A DNA stretch of 64,000 nucleotides from Mesorhizobium_G sp049840935 (GCA_049840935.1 JASGJA010000004.1:183567-247566); one strand, 5' to 3'; numbered from the stretch's first letter, positions 1-8,782 are shown. Notes: generated from the sequence alone by a model not told the origin. Made by a program: numbers and translations.

Positions 1-425
1 CTGACATTGTTGGAGAGTCTCCGCTCCAGCCAGCGCAGCCCGATCCCCACCGCATCCTTGCGAAGGAGCAGGCGATGGATATCGAGACACTCATACACGA
101 TTGGGATATTTTCATCGCCGAAGTTAGAGGCCGCACGCTGTGCCAGAAACAATGTTTCGAGATTGCGGGCTATGATGCAGTCCGGCTTTGCTACACCACC
201 AAGCAAGCGCCGAAGATTTGCCGCCGCTCCAAGCACCGCCGAAATGCGTTGATTGAAATTGCCATCCTGCGTGATCCCGAAAGAAATTCGCTTGTCATCC
301 TTGCCAAGCCTGACGCGATGAAAACCGGCGACCGTGACGCTCGCTCCCCCTGCCTCAAGCATCATGGTTCGCCGCCGCGTCGCGGGGTCTTGCAAATCGT
401 GAACAAGATAGAGGATATTCAGCAC
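1..425 (-). CDS. Glycosyltransferase, exopolysaccharide locus (partial)
   Basis: Reading frame on the minus strand that runs off the left edge of the window; about 141 N-terminal residues are visible. It opens from a GTG at 425 with MLNILYLVHDLQDPATRRR, a beta-strand/loop typical of the N-terminal Rossmann half of GT4-like glycosyltransferases, followed by IARNLETLFLA and PIVYECLDIHRLL, which match the donor-side fold of ExoL-type enzymes. It lies 33 bases after the exoF stop in the same direction, so it is probably co-transcribed with exoY-exoF and adds a sugar to a lipid-linked repeat unit at the inner membrane. The start is inferred: an in-frame stop (the exoF stop) lies just upstream and no ATG is available. 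The exact sugar specificity cannot be told. Confidence 0.7.
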   Translation of the reverse strand, partial: MLNILYLVHDLQDPATRRRTMMLEAGGASVTVAGFHRVRLGKDDKRISFGITQDGNFNQRISAVLGAAANLRRLLGGVAKPDCIIARNLETLFLAQRAASNFGDENIPIVYECLDIHRLLLRKDAVGIGLRWLERRLSNNV

Positions 426-458
426 AGCAAATTGCTCGATCTTATTCCGCGCGCCGGA

Positions 459-1673
459 TCATCGCGTCGGCACTTCCGCGACTTTCACAGAAATCATATC
501 GCCGGGCTCCACAGGCTGGTCCGACGTGGCCTTGACCACGCTTTTCGTTCCATCCGCCATCACCCGGCTTATCGAGAACTCAAGAAGTGTCTGGTCTCCC
601 GGCGAAAGTGTTGAAGCCTCGATCATGAGATCGGATCGCGTATTCATCTTGCGCGAAGTGGAAAGCAGATCGACCTCGACCTGCTGACGCTCCACCGCCA
701 TCTCTGTTTGCATCGAATTGCGCAGTTCGAGCGCATCCTGCTCGGCCTTGCTGACAGCCTGCCGCGCACGAACAATCGCCGTATCGATATCCAGTCGTTG
801 GCCCTGAATATCGGCGGCGGAACGCTCGGCTGTCAGCAGGCGCGAATTGTTGACAAGCCCCTGCTCCGCAAGCGCGCCAACGCCTTTGAGTTCTTTCTGC
901 ATCAGGTCAAGCTGACGGTCCTGATTGCCCCGTTTCTTTTCCAAAGTATCGATTTCGGTTTGAAGCAGGGCTTTGAGATCGGCCAGAGCCGTCAGTTGGA
1001 GATCAAGATTCGTCTTACGGGCAATCATTATCGCGCGCTCTTGAGCAACGAGTTCGTTCAACCGCTTTCCCTGCGGCAGCGAAGCCGGCACTTCAAAATC
1101 GTCCTTGCCTGCAATTTCCGCCTCAACCCGCAGCCTTTTCACCATCAACCGCAGACGATCGTCCACAAGCAGATCGTATTCGCCCTTTTGTGTAATCAGC
1201 TCGCGTTCGATGCGCTGCCCATCCAGCGCGCGCTGGGTTCCACCAGCGACCGCAACCGCCTTTTGTACCGTTAAGCCGGGCATGAAGGGATACTGACCGG
1301 GACTCTGCACGACACCCGTAATAAAAAACGGCCTATACTGCGCAATTTCTGCCGAAACTTCCGGCGCAGTCTTGAGCGCAAAGCGCTCCTTAAGCCGTGT
1401 CGCCAATTGCTGCTGAAGTTCATCGGTCGTCAGGCCAATCGCTTTCAAATCGCCCGCGAAGGGAATTGAAATGCGCCCCCCTTCCTGCACTGTGTATTCG
1501 CCGTTGATGGAGGTCCATTCGCGGAAAGCATTTTCGATAATCTGCCATTCCACGACACGCAGCGTAAGCTTGTCCTGCACTCCGAGCCGATATTCGTCAG
1601 CCAGCGCGGCACTGCCGACACCAAGCAGATAGAGCGCAGTCAACCCCGCACGACCGAGAGAGCTCGCCATCAA
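459..1673 (-). CDS. exoF: Polysaccharide export/polymerisation protein ExoF-like
   Basis: 404 residues. A signal peptide (hydrophobic stretch about residues 8-25 ending ALA-DEY) leads into a poly-export domain (about 27-115, with the SIPFAGDLKAIG motif), an SLBB-like segment (about 115-165, FITGVVQSPGQYPFMPGLTV) and a long alpha-helical, coiled-coil-prone region (about 200-330, rich in Q, E, L, R). This order matches periplasmic ExoF of succinoglycan systems (about 420 residues), which works with the ExoY priming enzyme. Its ATG overlaps the exoY stop by four bases (ATGA), indicating translational coupling. A Wza-like outer-membrane protein is the alternative, but the coiled-coil C-terminal half favours ExoF. 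Confidence 0.85.
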   Translation of the reverse strand: MMASSLGRAGLTALYLLGVGSAALADEYRLGVQDKLTLRVVEWQIIENAFREWTSINGEYTVQEGGRISIPFAGDLKAIGLTTDELQQQLATRLKERFALKTAPEVSAEIAQYRPFFITGVVQSPGQYPFMPGLTVQKAVAVAGGTQRALDGQRIERELITQKGEYDLLVDDRLRLMVKRLRVEAEIAGKDDFEVPASLPQGKRLNELVAQERAIMIARKTNLDLQLTALADLKALLQTEIDTLEKKRGNQDRQLDLMQKELKGVGALAEQGLVNNSRLLTAERSAADIQGQRLDIDTAIVRARQAVSKAEQDALELRNSMQTEMAVERQQVEVDLLSTSRKMNTRSDLMIEASTLSPGDQTLLEFSISRVMADGTKSVVKATSDQPVEPGDMISVKVAEVPTR

Positions 1674-2341
1674 TAGCTCCCTCTTGAGGAAAGAATTGCT
1701 GGCACGGTGAGCACGATAATCCGAAGGTCGCGGATGAACGACCAGCCTTCATAATATTGTCGGTCATATGCGACGCGGTCCTCGTAAGAGACATCGTTAC
1801 GACCGCTGATTTGCCACAAACCCGTCAGCCCGGGACGTACCGCCAAATAACAATGAAGATCGGGCCCGTAATACTCCAACTCATCATCAATAACGGGGCG
1901 CGGCCCGACGAGGCTCATATCGCCGCGAATGATATTGATGAGTTGCGGCAGTTCATCGACGCTTAGCTTGCGCAGCACTCGACCCAACGGCGTTACACGA
2001 GGGTCGCGCTTCAACTTGCGTGTCGCTTGCCACTCTCTGCGAGCAGCACGGTCCCGCTGGAGATGCGCGTTCAGCACCTCCTCGCTGTTTAGGACCATCG
2101 TCCGAAACTTCAGGCAACGGAATTCATTTCCGCCCTGTCCAACACGACGGTGCCCAAAGAATATCTGGCCACCGTCATCATATTTTACCAACGCCGCCAC
2201 CAACAGAAATAGCGGCGAAAGCAGTATCAATGCACTTGTCGCAGCGACGACGTCAAACAGTCGCTTCCACACTCCTCCGGGCGCAATCCGCGCCGTGGAC
2301 TTGCTTCGATCAAGCAGATTTGAACTGACAACCTCGGTCAC
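1670..2341 (-). CDS. exoY: Undecaprenyl-phosphate sugar phosphotransferase ExoY
   Basis: 223 residues, bacterial sugar transferase family. It transfers sugar-1-phosphate (galactose-1-P in succinoglycan systems) to undecaprenyl phosphate, the priming step of exopolysaccharide synthesis at the inner membrane. Visible motifs are KRLFDVVAA (entry to the single membrane hairpin, about 26-50), FFGHRRVGQGG, FRCLKFRTM, LRKLSVDELPQLINIIRGDM, SLVGPRPV and RPGLTGLWQISGR. Translation starts at a GTG (2341) preceded by AGAGG six bases upstream. It is first in the minus-strand exo operon and diverges from exoX. ExoY versus a WcaJ-type enzyme is decided by the short length (no extra N-terminal membrane domain) and the exoF/exoX neighbours. 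Confidence 0.92.
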   Translation of the reverse strand: MTEVVSSNLLDRSKSTARIAPGGVWKRLFDVVAATSALILLSPLFLLVAALVKYDDGGQIFFGHRRVGQGGNEFRCLKFRTMVLNSEEVLNAHLQRDRAARREWQATRKLKRDPRVTPLGRVLRKLSVDELPQLINIIRGDMSLVGPRPVIDDELEYYGPDLHCYLAVRPGLTGLWQISGRNDVSYEDRVAYDRQYYEGWSFIRDLRIIVLTVPAILSSRGSY

Positions 2342-2817
2342 GTTTCACCTCTGACTTTTCACAGGCAAACGATACGCGATCGATGGTGCATTGCAACAAA
2401 AAAATGGGCGCGCAATTTGTGCAATGCAGCGCATAAATGACTAAATACTAGACATACTTGCACAATTTTTTTGCTTTACGTGCATATATAACTATATGAT
2501 GAAATTATAATATAGGTAAGTCGTACATTTATTTGGCAGTATATTTTTGGCGATTCTATATTCCCACGCGGATAAGTTTGGAATCAGCCCAAATGATGCG
2601 AGATCATCTCCATATCTCCACACGATCTGTAGTAGTAGGCTAAAATAAATCGGAAAACGAAGATCGTTAAAATTGCTGCTCTGCAGCAATCAAGTCCGCT
2701 CGGAATGCCCCTCGCGCATATGGCGCATCGGACACTGATCGACTATATTTCGATGGAGTTTTTGAGTGCATTCCACGCTCTCAGTGCTGGGGCTTACTGG
2801 ATCAGGTACAACACGAA
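2342..2817. promoter_or_regulatory. AT-rich exoY-exoX divergent intergenic region
   Basis: 476 bases without a convincing gene. The segment 2385-2660 is much richer in A and T than the surrounding DNA, with runs such as acaattttttt and atatataactatatga near 2460-2500, as expected for the control region between the divergent exoY and exoX genes. An open frame of 65 codons on the minus strand (2492-2689) has no ribosome site and unlikely composition, and I do not count it as a gene. No individual operator could be assigned. Confidence 0.45.
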
Positions 2818-3069
2818 ATGCCGATCGGACGATTTATCGCCGGGCTGATATTTACGCTAATTGTTGTGGCGCTCTGGTCTTGGCAGGACGGAGCGAACGC
2901 AGGAGCCATTGTCCTGCGGCTCATTGCTGCTGCGTTCATCGTGCAGTTCGGTTACTTTGTCGGCATCTACATTCTCGCAAGGCGAGAAGCGAATGTCGAC
3001 GAAGCCACGGACGCGAAAGACGCCACGTCGCCTGCCCCCGCTTCACGTCGCCCGTCGCTCGATACCTGA
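2818..3069 (+). CDS. exoX: Exopolysaccharide production repressor ExoX-like
   Basis: 83 residues: a short N-terminus (MPIGRFIAGL), two predicted membrane helices (about 8-24 and 29-53) and a polar Ala/Asp/Ser-rich tail. Size, topology and position divergent from exoY match ExoX/Psi of the SyrA-like family, small inner-membrane proteins that lower exopolysaccharide output post-translationally, with the exoX:exoY dose setting the level. The ribosome site is weak (caggt about 12 bases upstream). The stop lies only four bases from the stop of the converging lasso exporter gene. The call rests on topology and context, since such small proteins carry no catalytic motif. Confidence 0.75.
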   Translation: MPIGRFIAGLIFTLIVVALWSWQDGANAGAIVLRLIAAAFIVQFGYFVGIYILARREANVDEATDAKDATSPAPASRRPSLDT

Positions 3070-3073
3070 CTGT

Positions 3074-4891
3074 TCATGCCGCGGTGGATTCGGCGGAAAG
3101 CATACGAGAAAGCCTGCTTTGCGGAAGTTTTGTAAGAGCCGCATACGCGCCGCTTTCCACAACTTCCCCTGCATGCAGCGCAACAACGTGATCGGCAAAC
3201 GCGATCATCGAAGGTCGGTGTGCAATTGTAAGAATTGTCATGTCGCCACGCAGGCCCATGATCGTTTGGGAAATTAGGCTCTGATGACGCCAGTCCAAGG
3301 CACTTGTCGCCTCATCAAGTATCAGAAGTGCAGGTTTTCGTATCAGTGCTCGCGCCAATGCGATCCGCTGACGCTCACCGCCTGACATCCGAATACCTCG
3401 TGCGCCAATCCGTGTTTCAACTCCGTCCGGCATTTGCCGTACGAAATCCTCTGCACCTGCCTGCTTCAAGGCTTCCCATATTTGCTCGTCCGATGCCTGT
3501 GGAGCAGCCAATCTCAAATTGTTTGCCACCGTGTCATCAAACAAGAATATGTCCTGCGGAACATATGCGACGCGGTTGCGCCAGCCACGCGCCTCTTGTG
3601 CCATCAGCGGACGCCCGGCAATCAGCGTTTCACCAGCTTGAGGCATTTGGAGCGCAAGAAGAATCTCGGCGAGGGTGCTCTTTCCCGCTCCGGATTCGCC
3701 GATCAGCGCCGTCACCTTGCCCGCAGGCATTTCGAACGAGACGTTTTTCAGGGCCATCTTCTCGCTGTTCGGCGAGTAAGCAAAGGTTACGTTGCGCAAC
3801 TCGATTGAAGGCGCATGCAGATCCGCGATCCACTTGACCCGCTGTGTCAGATCGCTTTCCGCGCTGCTTTCCAGTTGGTTACGCATCGAAGCAACCGCTT
3901 GCACGGCTGGAAGCACCGCCAGCAATTGTTGGACATAGGTCTGCAACTCACGAAACCGGCTGAAAATACGCGTAAAAAGAAGCAACAGAACTATGGTTTC
4001 GGCCAGAGACAACCGGAAAACTTCGAGCGCTGCATATACGAATACGCAAAGAACCAATCCCGCAAATACATTAAAAAGCGCAGTGGAGTTTGTGGTCGCG
4101 CAGCACATATTCGCGATCCTGTACCCGCGCCTGTGCCTGTATAGATTTCACGCGGCCAGTGAATTGCGCCTCGACATTCAAAACCTTGGCGACCTTCATA
4201 CCATCTACCAACTGGCTGATGGTTCCATGCATCTGCTTGCGGTTTTGGCCGACCGCTCGCCATGTTTTGCGGCTTGCGTGCGTACGGGCTGGAGAACGGC
4301 AAAAACAACGGCCCCCACGACACAGGCGAATGTCGTCATCCAAATTGAAACGAAGAATGACGACGCCATGTAGATCGTAAGCAGCACCAGCGTTTGCGCA
4401 AGCATCAGAACGCAGAAACCCGCGCCCTGTACACGATCGGTCTCGGTGGTAAGCGCATGCTCGGCATCGGATGTCTTAATTGCTGAAAACACATCCCAAC
4501 GCGCACGGCTCAGGCTTTCGAAAAGGCTCATCCGCTCGCGCGCAACATAATCGAAAAGCAGTTCACCCATATGCGTTGAACGCAATCTCTGAAACCACGC
4601 CTGAAGAATGAGCAGTACCGCCAAAACGCAGAGCGCCGGTCCGAGCTTAAGAGTACCGTTTGGCAAAAGCGGCAGCGCGGGCATGTTGATAACGGTGCCG
4701 TCGAGCCCGCCTGAAGCAAATCCCAGCAGCGGTATCAGAAGCAAAATCGAAATTCCGTCAACTACGCTCGCCAGCAAGAGATAACCGAGCGCGACCCATG
4801 CGCGCTTCCCCGACCGTTTCCAGAAGTCGCAGGAAAAGCGCCACGCGTCGGCCAATCCTGCTTGCTTCTGAGTGGACTCCGCGTGCATCAT
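3074..4891 (-). pseudogene. Lasso-peptide ABC exporter (membrane + ATPase), frame broken twice
   Basis: The reconstructed product is a single-chain ABC exporter of about 600 residues. The N-terminal frame (4891 to about 4255) carries membrane helices (AWVALGYLLLASVVDGISIL, LCVLAVLLILQAW). A middle frame carries QLVDGMKVAKVLNVEAQF, and the C-terminal frame (from about 4095 down to 3074) carries the ATPase: Walker A GESGAGKST, Q-loop YVPQDIFLFDD, signature MSGGERQRIALARAL, Walker B LLILDEATSAL and the H-loop IAHRP. It is the last gene of the minus-strand lasso operon, four bases after the kinase gene, and should export and confer immunity to the mature peptide. Two single-base shifts (about 4255 and 4095) separate the frames; sequence error is the simplest reason. 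Confidence 0.8.
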
Positions 4892-4895
4892 GGTT

Positions 4896-5825
4896 TCAAC
4901 AGATCAGCCTGGATCTGCCCTTCGATTTCGTGAGTACGGCAAGGTCGTCGGCCACCACCAGCCGCGCGATACACACTTGGTTGGAAAGCACTGCGCATTT
5001 TTGAAGATGGTTGATCATAGGCAAGCGTGCTGTGAGTTTCGACCCGAAACGGCTGATGAAGGAAAACTGTAGCAAAGCGCCGAGCGCAGCATGTATTCCG
5101 AGCCGTTGAACCAACGGCTTCGTTCCTCGTTCGAGTAAATAAAGCCGCGAGAGACGAGCTGGTCGATCCTCGAAATGGTAGCTCAGATCATATTGGCGCT
5201 TCGGCCTCCGCACCCGATATGCGGCAATTCTCGCCCGTCATCGGCTCGCCAAGACAAGCGAATCCGCAAACGCGCGCAGCAAGTTTCAAACGTGGAAATG
5301 ACGGTATGATGAAAGGTTGCCCGGCTCCATCAAACTCAATCGCCACCAAATCGTCCGACAGCAAAGCGTGTCCTTTCGAAACCAGTGTTGCAGCCGTGGT
5401 TGATTTTCCTGTACCCTTGTCCGCCATCAAGACGACGCCATCGGCACTCCATCGAAATCGCGGATGCGTGCAGTACAAGTGTTCCTCGCAGGTGCAGGTA
5501 TAGGGCCATAACGGGGCCAAGAAGCGGCAGCGCAAGAAGTGATGGACTAGCGCCCTCGGCAGGCTGTACCGATATGCAATCGCCACAGATTTCAAATGCC
5601 CCAACTGGTCCCCATACCAGCAATTGCCGTCGGAAGAAAATTCAAAAATCGGCAAAGCGTCCGTTGCCGGCAATTTCACACCGAGATCACGCACCACGAT
5701 TGACAGGTCGCCTCGCGCACCGTCTCCGCTCGCACACTGCGTCAAGTGGCACTTGCGAGTCGATCCGCAAGCCAAAAGCCGCATAGCTCCTGATAGGTGC
5801 CGCTTGAACTGACGGGCAAAGTTGA
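4896..5825 (-). pseudogene. HPr-kinase-like lasso peptide kinase, frame broken several times
   Basis: Reconstructed across frames: SYAAFGLRIDSQVPL near the start, then DLSIVVRDLGVKLP, then ISVQPAEGASPSLLALPLL and GTLVLHASAI (about 5470-5620), then a P-loop region VVLMADKGTGKSTTAATLV followed by GHALLSDDLVAIE (about 5200-5450), and finally a C-terminal all-alpha stretch in a third frame (LSYHFEDRPARLSRLYLLER, down to 4896). 'LHASA', a P-loop and the 'LLSDDL' aspartates are the signature of the HPrK-like proteins found in lasso-peptide clusters. Characterised members (paeninodin type) phosphorylate the hydroxyl of the precursor's C-terminal serine; the precursor here ends in Ser. At least three indels (near 5620, 5455 and 5205, probably also 5745) break the frame, and the true start is uncertain. 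Confidence 0.75.
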
Positions 5826-5839
5826 CGTTTCAGCGGTTC

Positions 5840-7759
5840 TCAAATGCTCACCCCGCTCGCGTCGAGTTGACCGAGCCATCTGTCCAGAATCACTGAGCGC
5901 CATACATTCTGTATGTCCTGCAACGAGGCGCGTAGTGGATCATTCTTGATGTTACGATAGGATTTGCGCGCACAATCCATGTTCACGAAAGATGCTATCC
6001 GTTCATTTCCCGGTCCAAGAACATCGTTGATAAGCGCGTCGTGATGGACGACGAGACCACGAGCAAGATTGCCGCGAAAATCCATCTTGCTGTTTCGCCA
6101 ACATACACTTTCGGGCAAAATGCCCGCCATCGCCTTGCGCAGAACATAGCGCGGCCAGCCATCGCGCAGCTTCCATTCAGAAGGCAAGGCGAGACAGAAC
6201 ATGACGAGATCCTTATCCCAAAAGGGATAACGCGGCTCGACACCCTGCCTCGCAGCGGCTTTGTCCAGAATTTCAAATCCATTGGCTACCAAGCGGCCCA
6301 GACAATTGCCAGAGATGCAGCGCACTAGCACTCTCGCGTGCGACCCGCGGCGGTCGCATAGCGCTAACCCAGTTGCTCCGCCGCGTCCGAACTGGCAAAG
6401 GATCTGGTTGAGAATTTCCGATTGGCGAACGCGCTCATTGGAGCCATTCTTATGCACCAGCCTTGCGATAAGCGTCGACTCCGGCTTTGACATAGGCACC
6501 GTACGGCCCTTGCGGTAGCGCCATATAGCGCCAGTCTAAGAAATTGCCGATAAGAGCTTTCATTGTATATTCTGGCTACGCAGCGCACTTCTACTTCCGT
6601 CCAAAGCATGCTCCAACACCTCGCAACCGAAAGCTCGACTAGTCGTCCCTGCCCGTGGGAAACGACTTCGTCCCCGCCATGTCCATCGAGAATAACGCGG
6701 ACGCCATCACGGCTGGCCACCTCATACAGCAACCCGGAAATGCCCAGACCTGGCGCACTCAGAGCACCTTCCTGCTGGCTGAACGAATTTGTCGATTGCG
6801 CCGAAAGGTGGCGTGTCAGCAACGTTGAGCGAAGTTGGTTCATAATTCCCGGACTGAAGTACGGCATCAATCCACGGCTGCTCATCGAAACTGGAGCCTT
6901 TGCCGAAAACCATTGAATACGTGCGAAGGCGCGTCTGGGGCGCAGCCGTCAATCTTCTCGATGCTGTTGCGCAAATCGCTGAGGAATCCAGGCCGCCGGA
7001 TAGCATCGCTCCGGCCCGACCACCGCGAAGGCGTCGCTGCACAGAGCACTCGAATAGATCGCGAAACTGCTCCGCCGCATCCGCACCAATTACAGCACTT
7101 GAGGGCTCAACAGACCAATAGGATCTCACCCGCACGCCGGCTTTATCGGCCCACAAATGCGAACGCGGCGGCAGTTTTAGCACGCCATCGACAGATGTCT
7201 CGTTGGCAGAGTCTGGCAGACCGGTCAGGAAACGGGCAATCAAGCTCTGGCTCAGCCGCCAATTAGCGTCGGCGAGCTGGATGATAGGACGAACTTCCGA
7301 AGCGAATGCGAAGCGCTCGCCATTGTCGTGATAATAGAATGGCTTAACGCCAAAATGGTCTCGGGCAGCGTATACCCCGCGCCTGCCAGCATCCCATATT
7401 GCGAAAGCAAAATCGCCCACCAGATGGCTCGCGCAATCCTCGCCCCATTTCGCATATGCGTAGAGAATGAGCTGCGCGTCGCTACACGTGCGCGCAGCAT
7501 CACCCAGAGCCGAAATCAGCGCCTTCCTGTTATCCAGCCTGCAATCGGCAGTAATCGCAAGTTCCGGCGATACCCGTTGGCATATCTGTGGCCCATCACC
7601 TCCAAGAGTCTCAAGATGTGCGTTGCAAAATGACGCGCCACGCAAACTCAAAAGATGCGAACCATCCCGCGCACGGTAGTCCATTGCGGCGAGCAGCACC
7701 TTCACCTGCGCTTCATTCGGCCTGCCACTGCGCGAAAATATGCCTCCGATTCCACTCAT
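5840..7759 (-). pseudogene. Lasso cyclase (asparagine-synthetase-like, C protein), frame broken
   Basis: The reconstructed protein is about 635 residues and forms the isopeptide ring by ATP-dependent activation of an Asp/Glu side chain. The N-terminal frame (7759 to about 6790) holds a glutaminase-like domain (HLVGDFAFAIWDAG, ARDHFGVKPFYYH) and the synthetase PP-loop AMLSGGLDSSAI at about residue 250. A second frame carries VILDGHGGDEVVSHG, and a third (to 5840) carries GVEPRYPFWDKDLV and WKLRDGWPRYVLRKAMAG. Residue 2 is Ser (MSGIGGIF), whereas glutamine-using asparagine synthetases need Cys2, so ammonia release is not expected, as in known lasso cyclases. Its ATG overlaps the B2 stop (ATGA). 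Frame changes lie near 6790 and 6490, possibly with one more near 6350. Confidence 0.87.
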
Positions 7760-8169
7760 CGCTTGCTGGTCAAATCAACGAGGTGAACGAATGGCGACGC
7801 CTCCAGACTCGCCCCTCCCAAAACGATTGATGTGCCGCTGATAAGCCACGCATGGGCCTTGAGCGATTGAGATGAATTGTTGTCGACGCCGATCCGAATG
7901 ATGGAGGGCTGGCCTTTCAACGAGAGCAGAAAGCGCCCCGCCACCGCTTGGGTCAAGCAACTGGCATGCGGCACAAGACGCGCCGCGCTGGAAACGCCCC
8001 ATGCTACCTTTCGCAAATCAACAGGACGAATTTTGGCTCGACCAAAGCGACCAAGCAGATTGTCAAGGCGCCGATACCCTATCGTGCTCAAGCCGACTCT
8101 AACCACGCAAATGACGGCAAGGCATACCGCGAACAATGCCGCATTATTTATTCGGCTGCTGATTGGCAT
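7756..8169 (-). CDS. Lasso leader peptidase B2 (transglutaminase-like)
   Basis: 137 residues, intact. The family is the transglutaminase-like cysteine protease (B2 half of split lasso B proteins) that removes the leader before ring closure. After an N-terminal hydrophobic helix (about 9-27) comes the conserved core with catalytic Cys71 (HASCLTQAVAG), RIGV at about 92 and His106 in AHAWL. The usual acidic residue a few positions after HAW is replaced (HAWLISGT), so the third catalytic residue is unclear. It starts 26 bases inside the end of B1 and overlaps the cyclase start by four bases, so B1-B2-C look translationally coupled. Confidence 0.87.
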   Translation of the reverse strand: MPISSRINNAALFAVCLAVICVVRVGLSTIGYRRLDNLLGRFGRAKIRPVDLRKVAWGVSSAARLVPHASCLTQAVAGRFLLSLKGQPSIIRIGVDNNSSQSLKAHAWLISGTSIVLGGASLEASPFVHLVDLTSKR

Positions 8170-8467
8170 CCTCGACTTTCACCAAGCCGGCGCGAAATAG
8201 CATTGATAACAGCGCAGATGCGTCTGCGCGGCAAACATCTGGAGCAACATTGAAACGGCGCGTCACCGCAGTACAAATCTCGTCCAGCGAACTGGGCGAT
8301 TGCAACTGCTCCCAAATGATCGCACCAACGGAATTCAAGCTGTAATAGATGCTTCTTTCCATATCGAGCACAGCGATATCCTTGCCCATTGGGCAGGCTA
8401 CTGTGTTCTTCGAAGCCGAAAAAGTTGGCCCGGTTACACCAGTAGACAATGCTCTTTCGCCCCCCAT
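8144..8467 (-). CDS. Lasso leader-binding protein B1 (PqqD-like RRE)
   Basis: 107 residues from the ATG at 8467. It is a PqqD-type winged-helix RiPP recognition element that binds the precursor leader and presents it to B2. The core reads DIAVLDMERSIYYSLNSVGA followed by IIWEQL, then DEICTAVTRRFNV, DASALLSMLFRAGLV, the standard beta-hairpin plus three-helix pattern. A longer open frame begins at 8572 but would run into the precursor gene, so the internal ATG is preferred; it sits 18 bases past the stem of the A-B1 hairpin and has no clear Shine-Dalgarno sequence, which would keep B1 output low relative to the precursor. Confidence 0.86.
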   Translation of the reverse strand: MGGERALSTGVTGPTFSASKNTVACPMGKDIAVLDMERSIYYSLNSVGAIIWEQLQSPSSLDEICTAVTRRFNVAPDVCRADASALLSMLFRAGLVKVEDANQQPNK

Positions 8468-8479
8468 GTTGAGTGGAAG

Positions 8480-8515
8480 AAAAACGTTGGGAGCAGCCCC
8501 GCAGCCGCTCCCAAC
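8480..8515 (-). terminator. Attenuator-like hairpin between precursor and B1
   Basis: On the minus strand a perfect 9-bp stem GTTGGGAGC (8515-8507) pairs with GCTCCCAAC (8494-8486) around a 12-base loop, followed after one G by five T residues (8484-8480). This is a classical intrinsic terminator geometry placed 8 bases after the precursor stop and 18 bases before the B1 start. Partial read-through would give much more precursor mRNA than enzyme mRNA, an arrangement seen in other lasso and RiPP operons. Confidence 0.75.
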
Positions 8516-8522
8516 ATCATTT

Positions 8523-8675
8523 TCACGAGAACGTAAGGTCCCCGAAGGCGGTACCCGCAGGAAAACTCGCATCGAGTTCCGTGCCTGTGGATTGACCCTG
8601 CGTCAAGGATTCGATGGTTCCATGCACGACGAGTTCTGGAGCTTGATACTCCAACTTCCCATCTTCACTTTCCAT
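8523..8675 (-). CDS. Lasso peptide precursor (A)
   Basis: 50 codons, ATG at 8675, TGA at 8523-8525. A near-perfect ribosome site AAAGGAG (8688-8682) lies six bases upstream, the strongest in the locus. The leader (residues 1-26) contains Tyr10, Pro13, Leu15, Gly19 and Thr25, exactly the spacing YxxPxLxxxGxxxxxTx recognised by B1/B2, with Thr at the -2 position. Cleavage after Gln26 gives a 24-residue core starting Gly27 (GQSTGTELD...) with possible ring acceptors Glu33 (core position 7) and Asp35 (core position 9), then a tail SFPAGTAF...LTFS with a C-terminal Ser50. The divergent position and following hairpin make it the head of the operon. The gene is too short for standard ORF lists. Confidence 0.9.
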   Translation of the reverse strand: MESEDGKLEYQAPELVVHGTIESLTQGQSTGTELDASFPAGTAFGDLTFS

Positions 8676-8753
8676 TTCAGTCTCCTTTGTCACTTCACCA
8701 GCAAGCCCCTTAAGCCCTGCCCGCGTGACAGAGAGCGCTCTTGCTGCACTGCA

Positions 8754-8782
8754 ATAGCGACATAATCACTACTGAACGTCAA
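8754..8782 (-). promoter_or_regulatory. Possible sigma70 promoter of the lasso operon
   Basis: On the minus strand TTGACG (8782-8777) and CGCTAT (8759-8754) are separated by 17 bases, resembling the alphaproteobacterial CTTGAC-N17-CTATAT consensus (the base before TTGACG is C). Transcription would begin near 8747, giving a 5' leader of about 70 bases before the precursor ATG. The -10 match is modest. Confidence 0.4.

Noticed and set aside
75..614. 179-codon plus-strand frame at the left edge
   Set aside because: It is the shadow of the minus-strand glycosyltransferase and exoF genes, whose frames show clear family motifs.
2492..2689. 65-codon minus-strand frame in the exoY-exoX gap
   Set aside because: It lies in very AT-rich DNA, has no ribosome site and the sequence resembles no protein family.
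8349..8765. 138-codon plus-strand frame over the lasso precursor
   Set aside because: It is antisense to B1, the hairpin and the precursor, with no ribosome site or domain.
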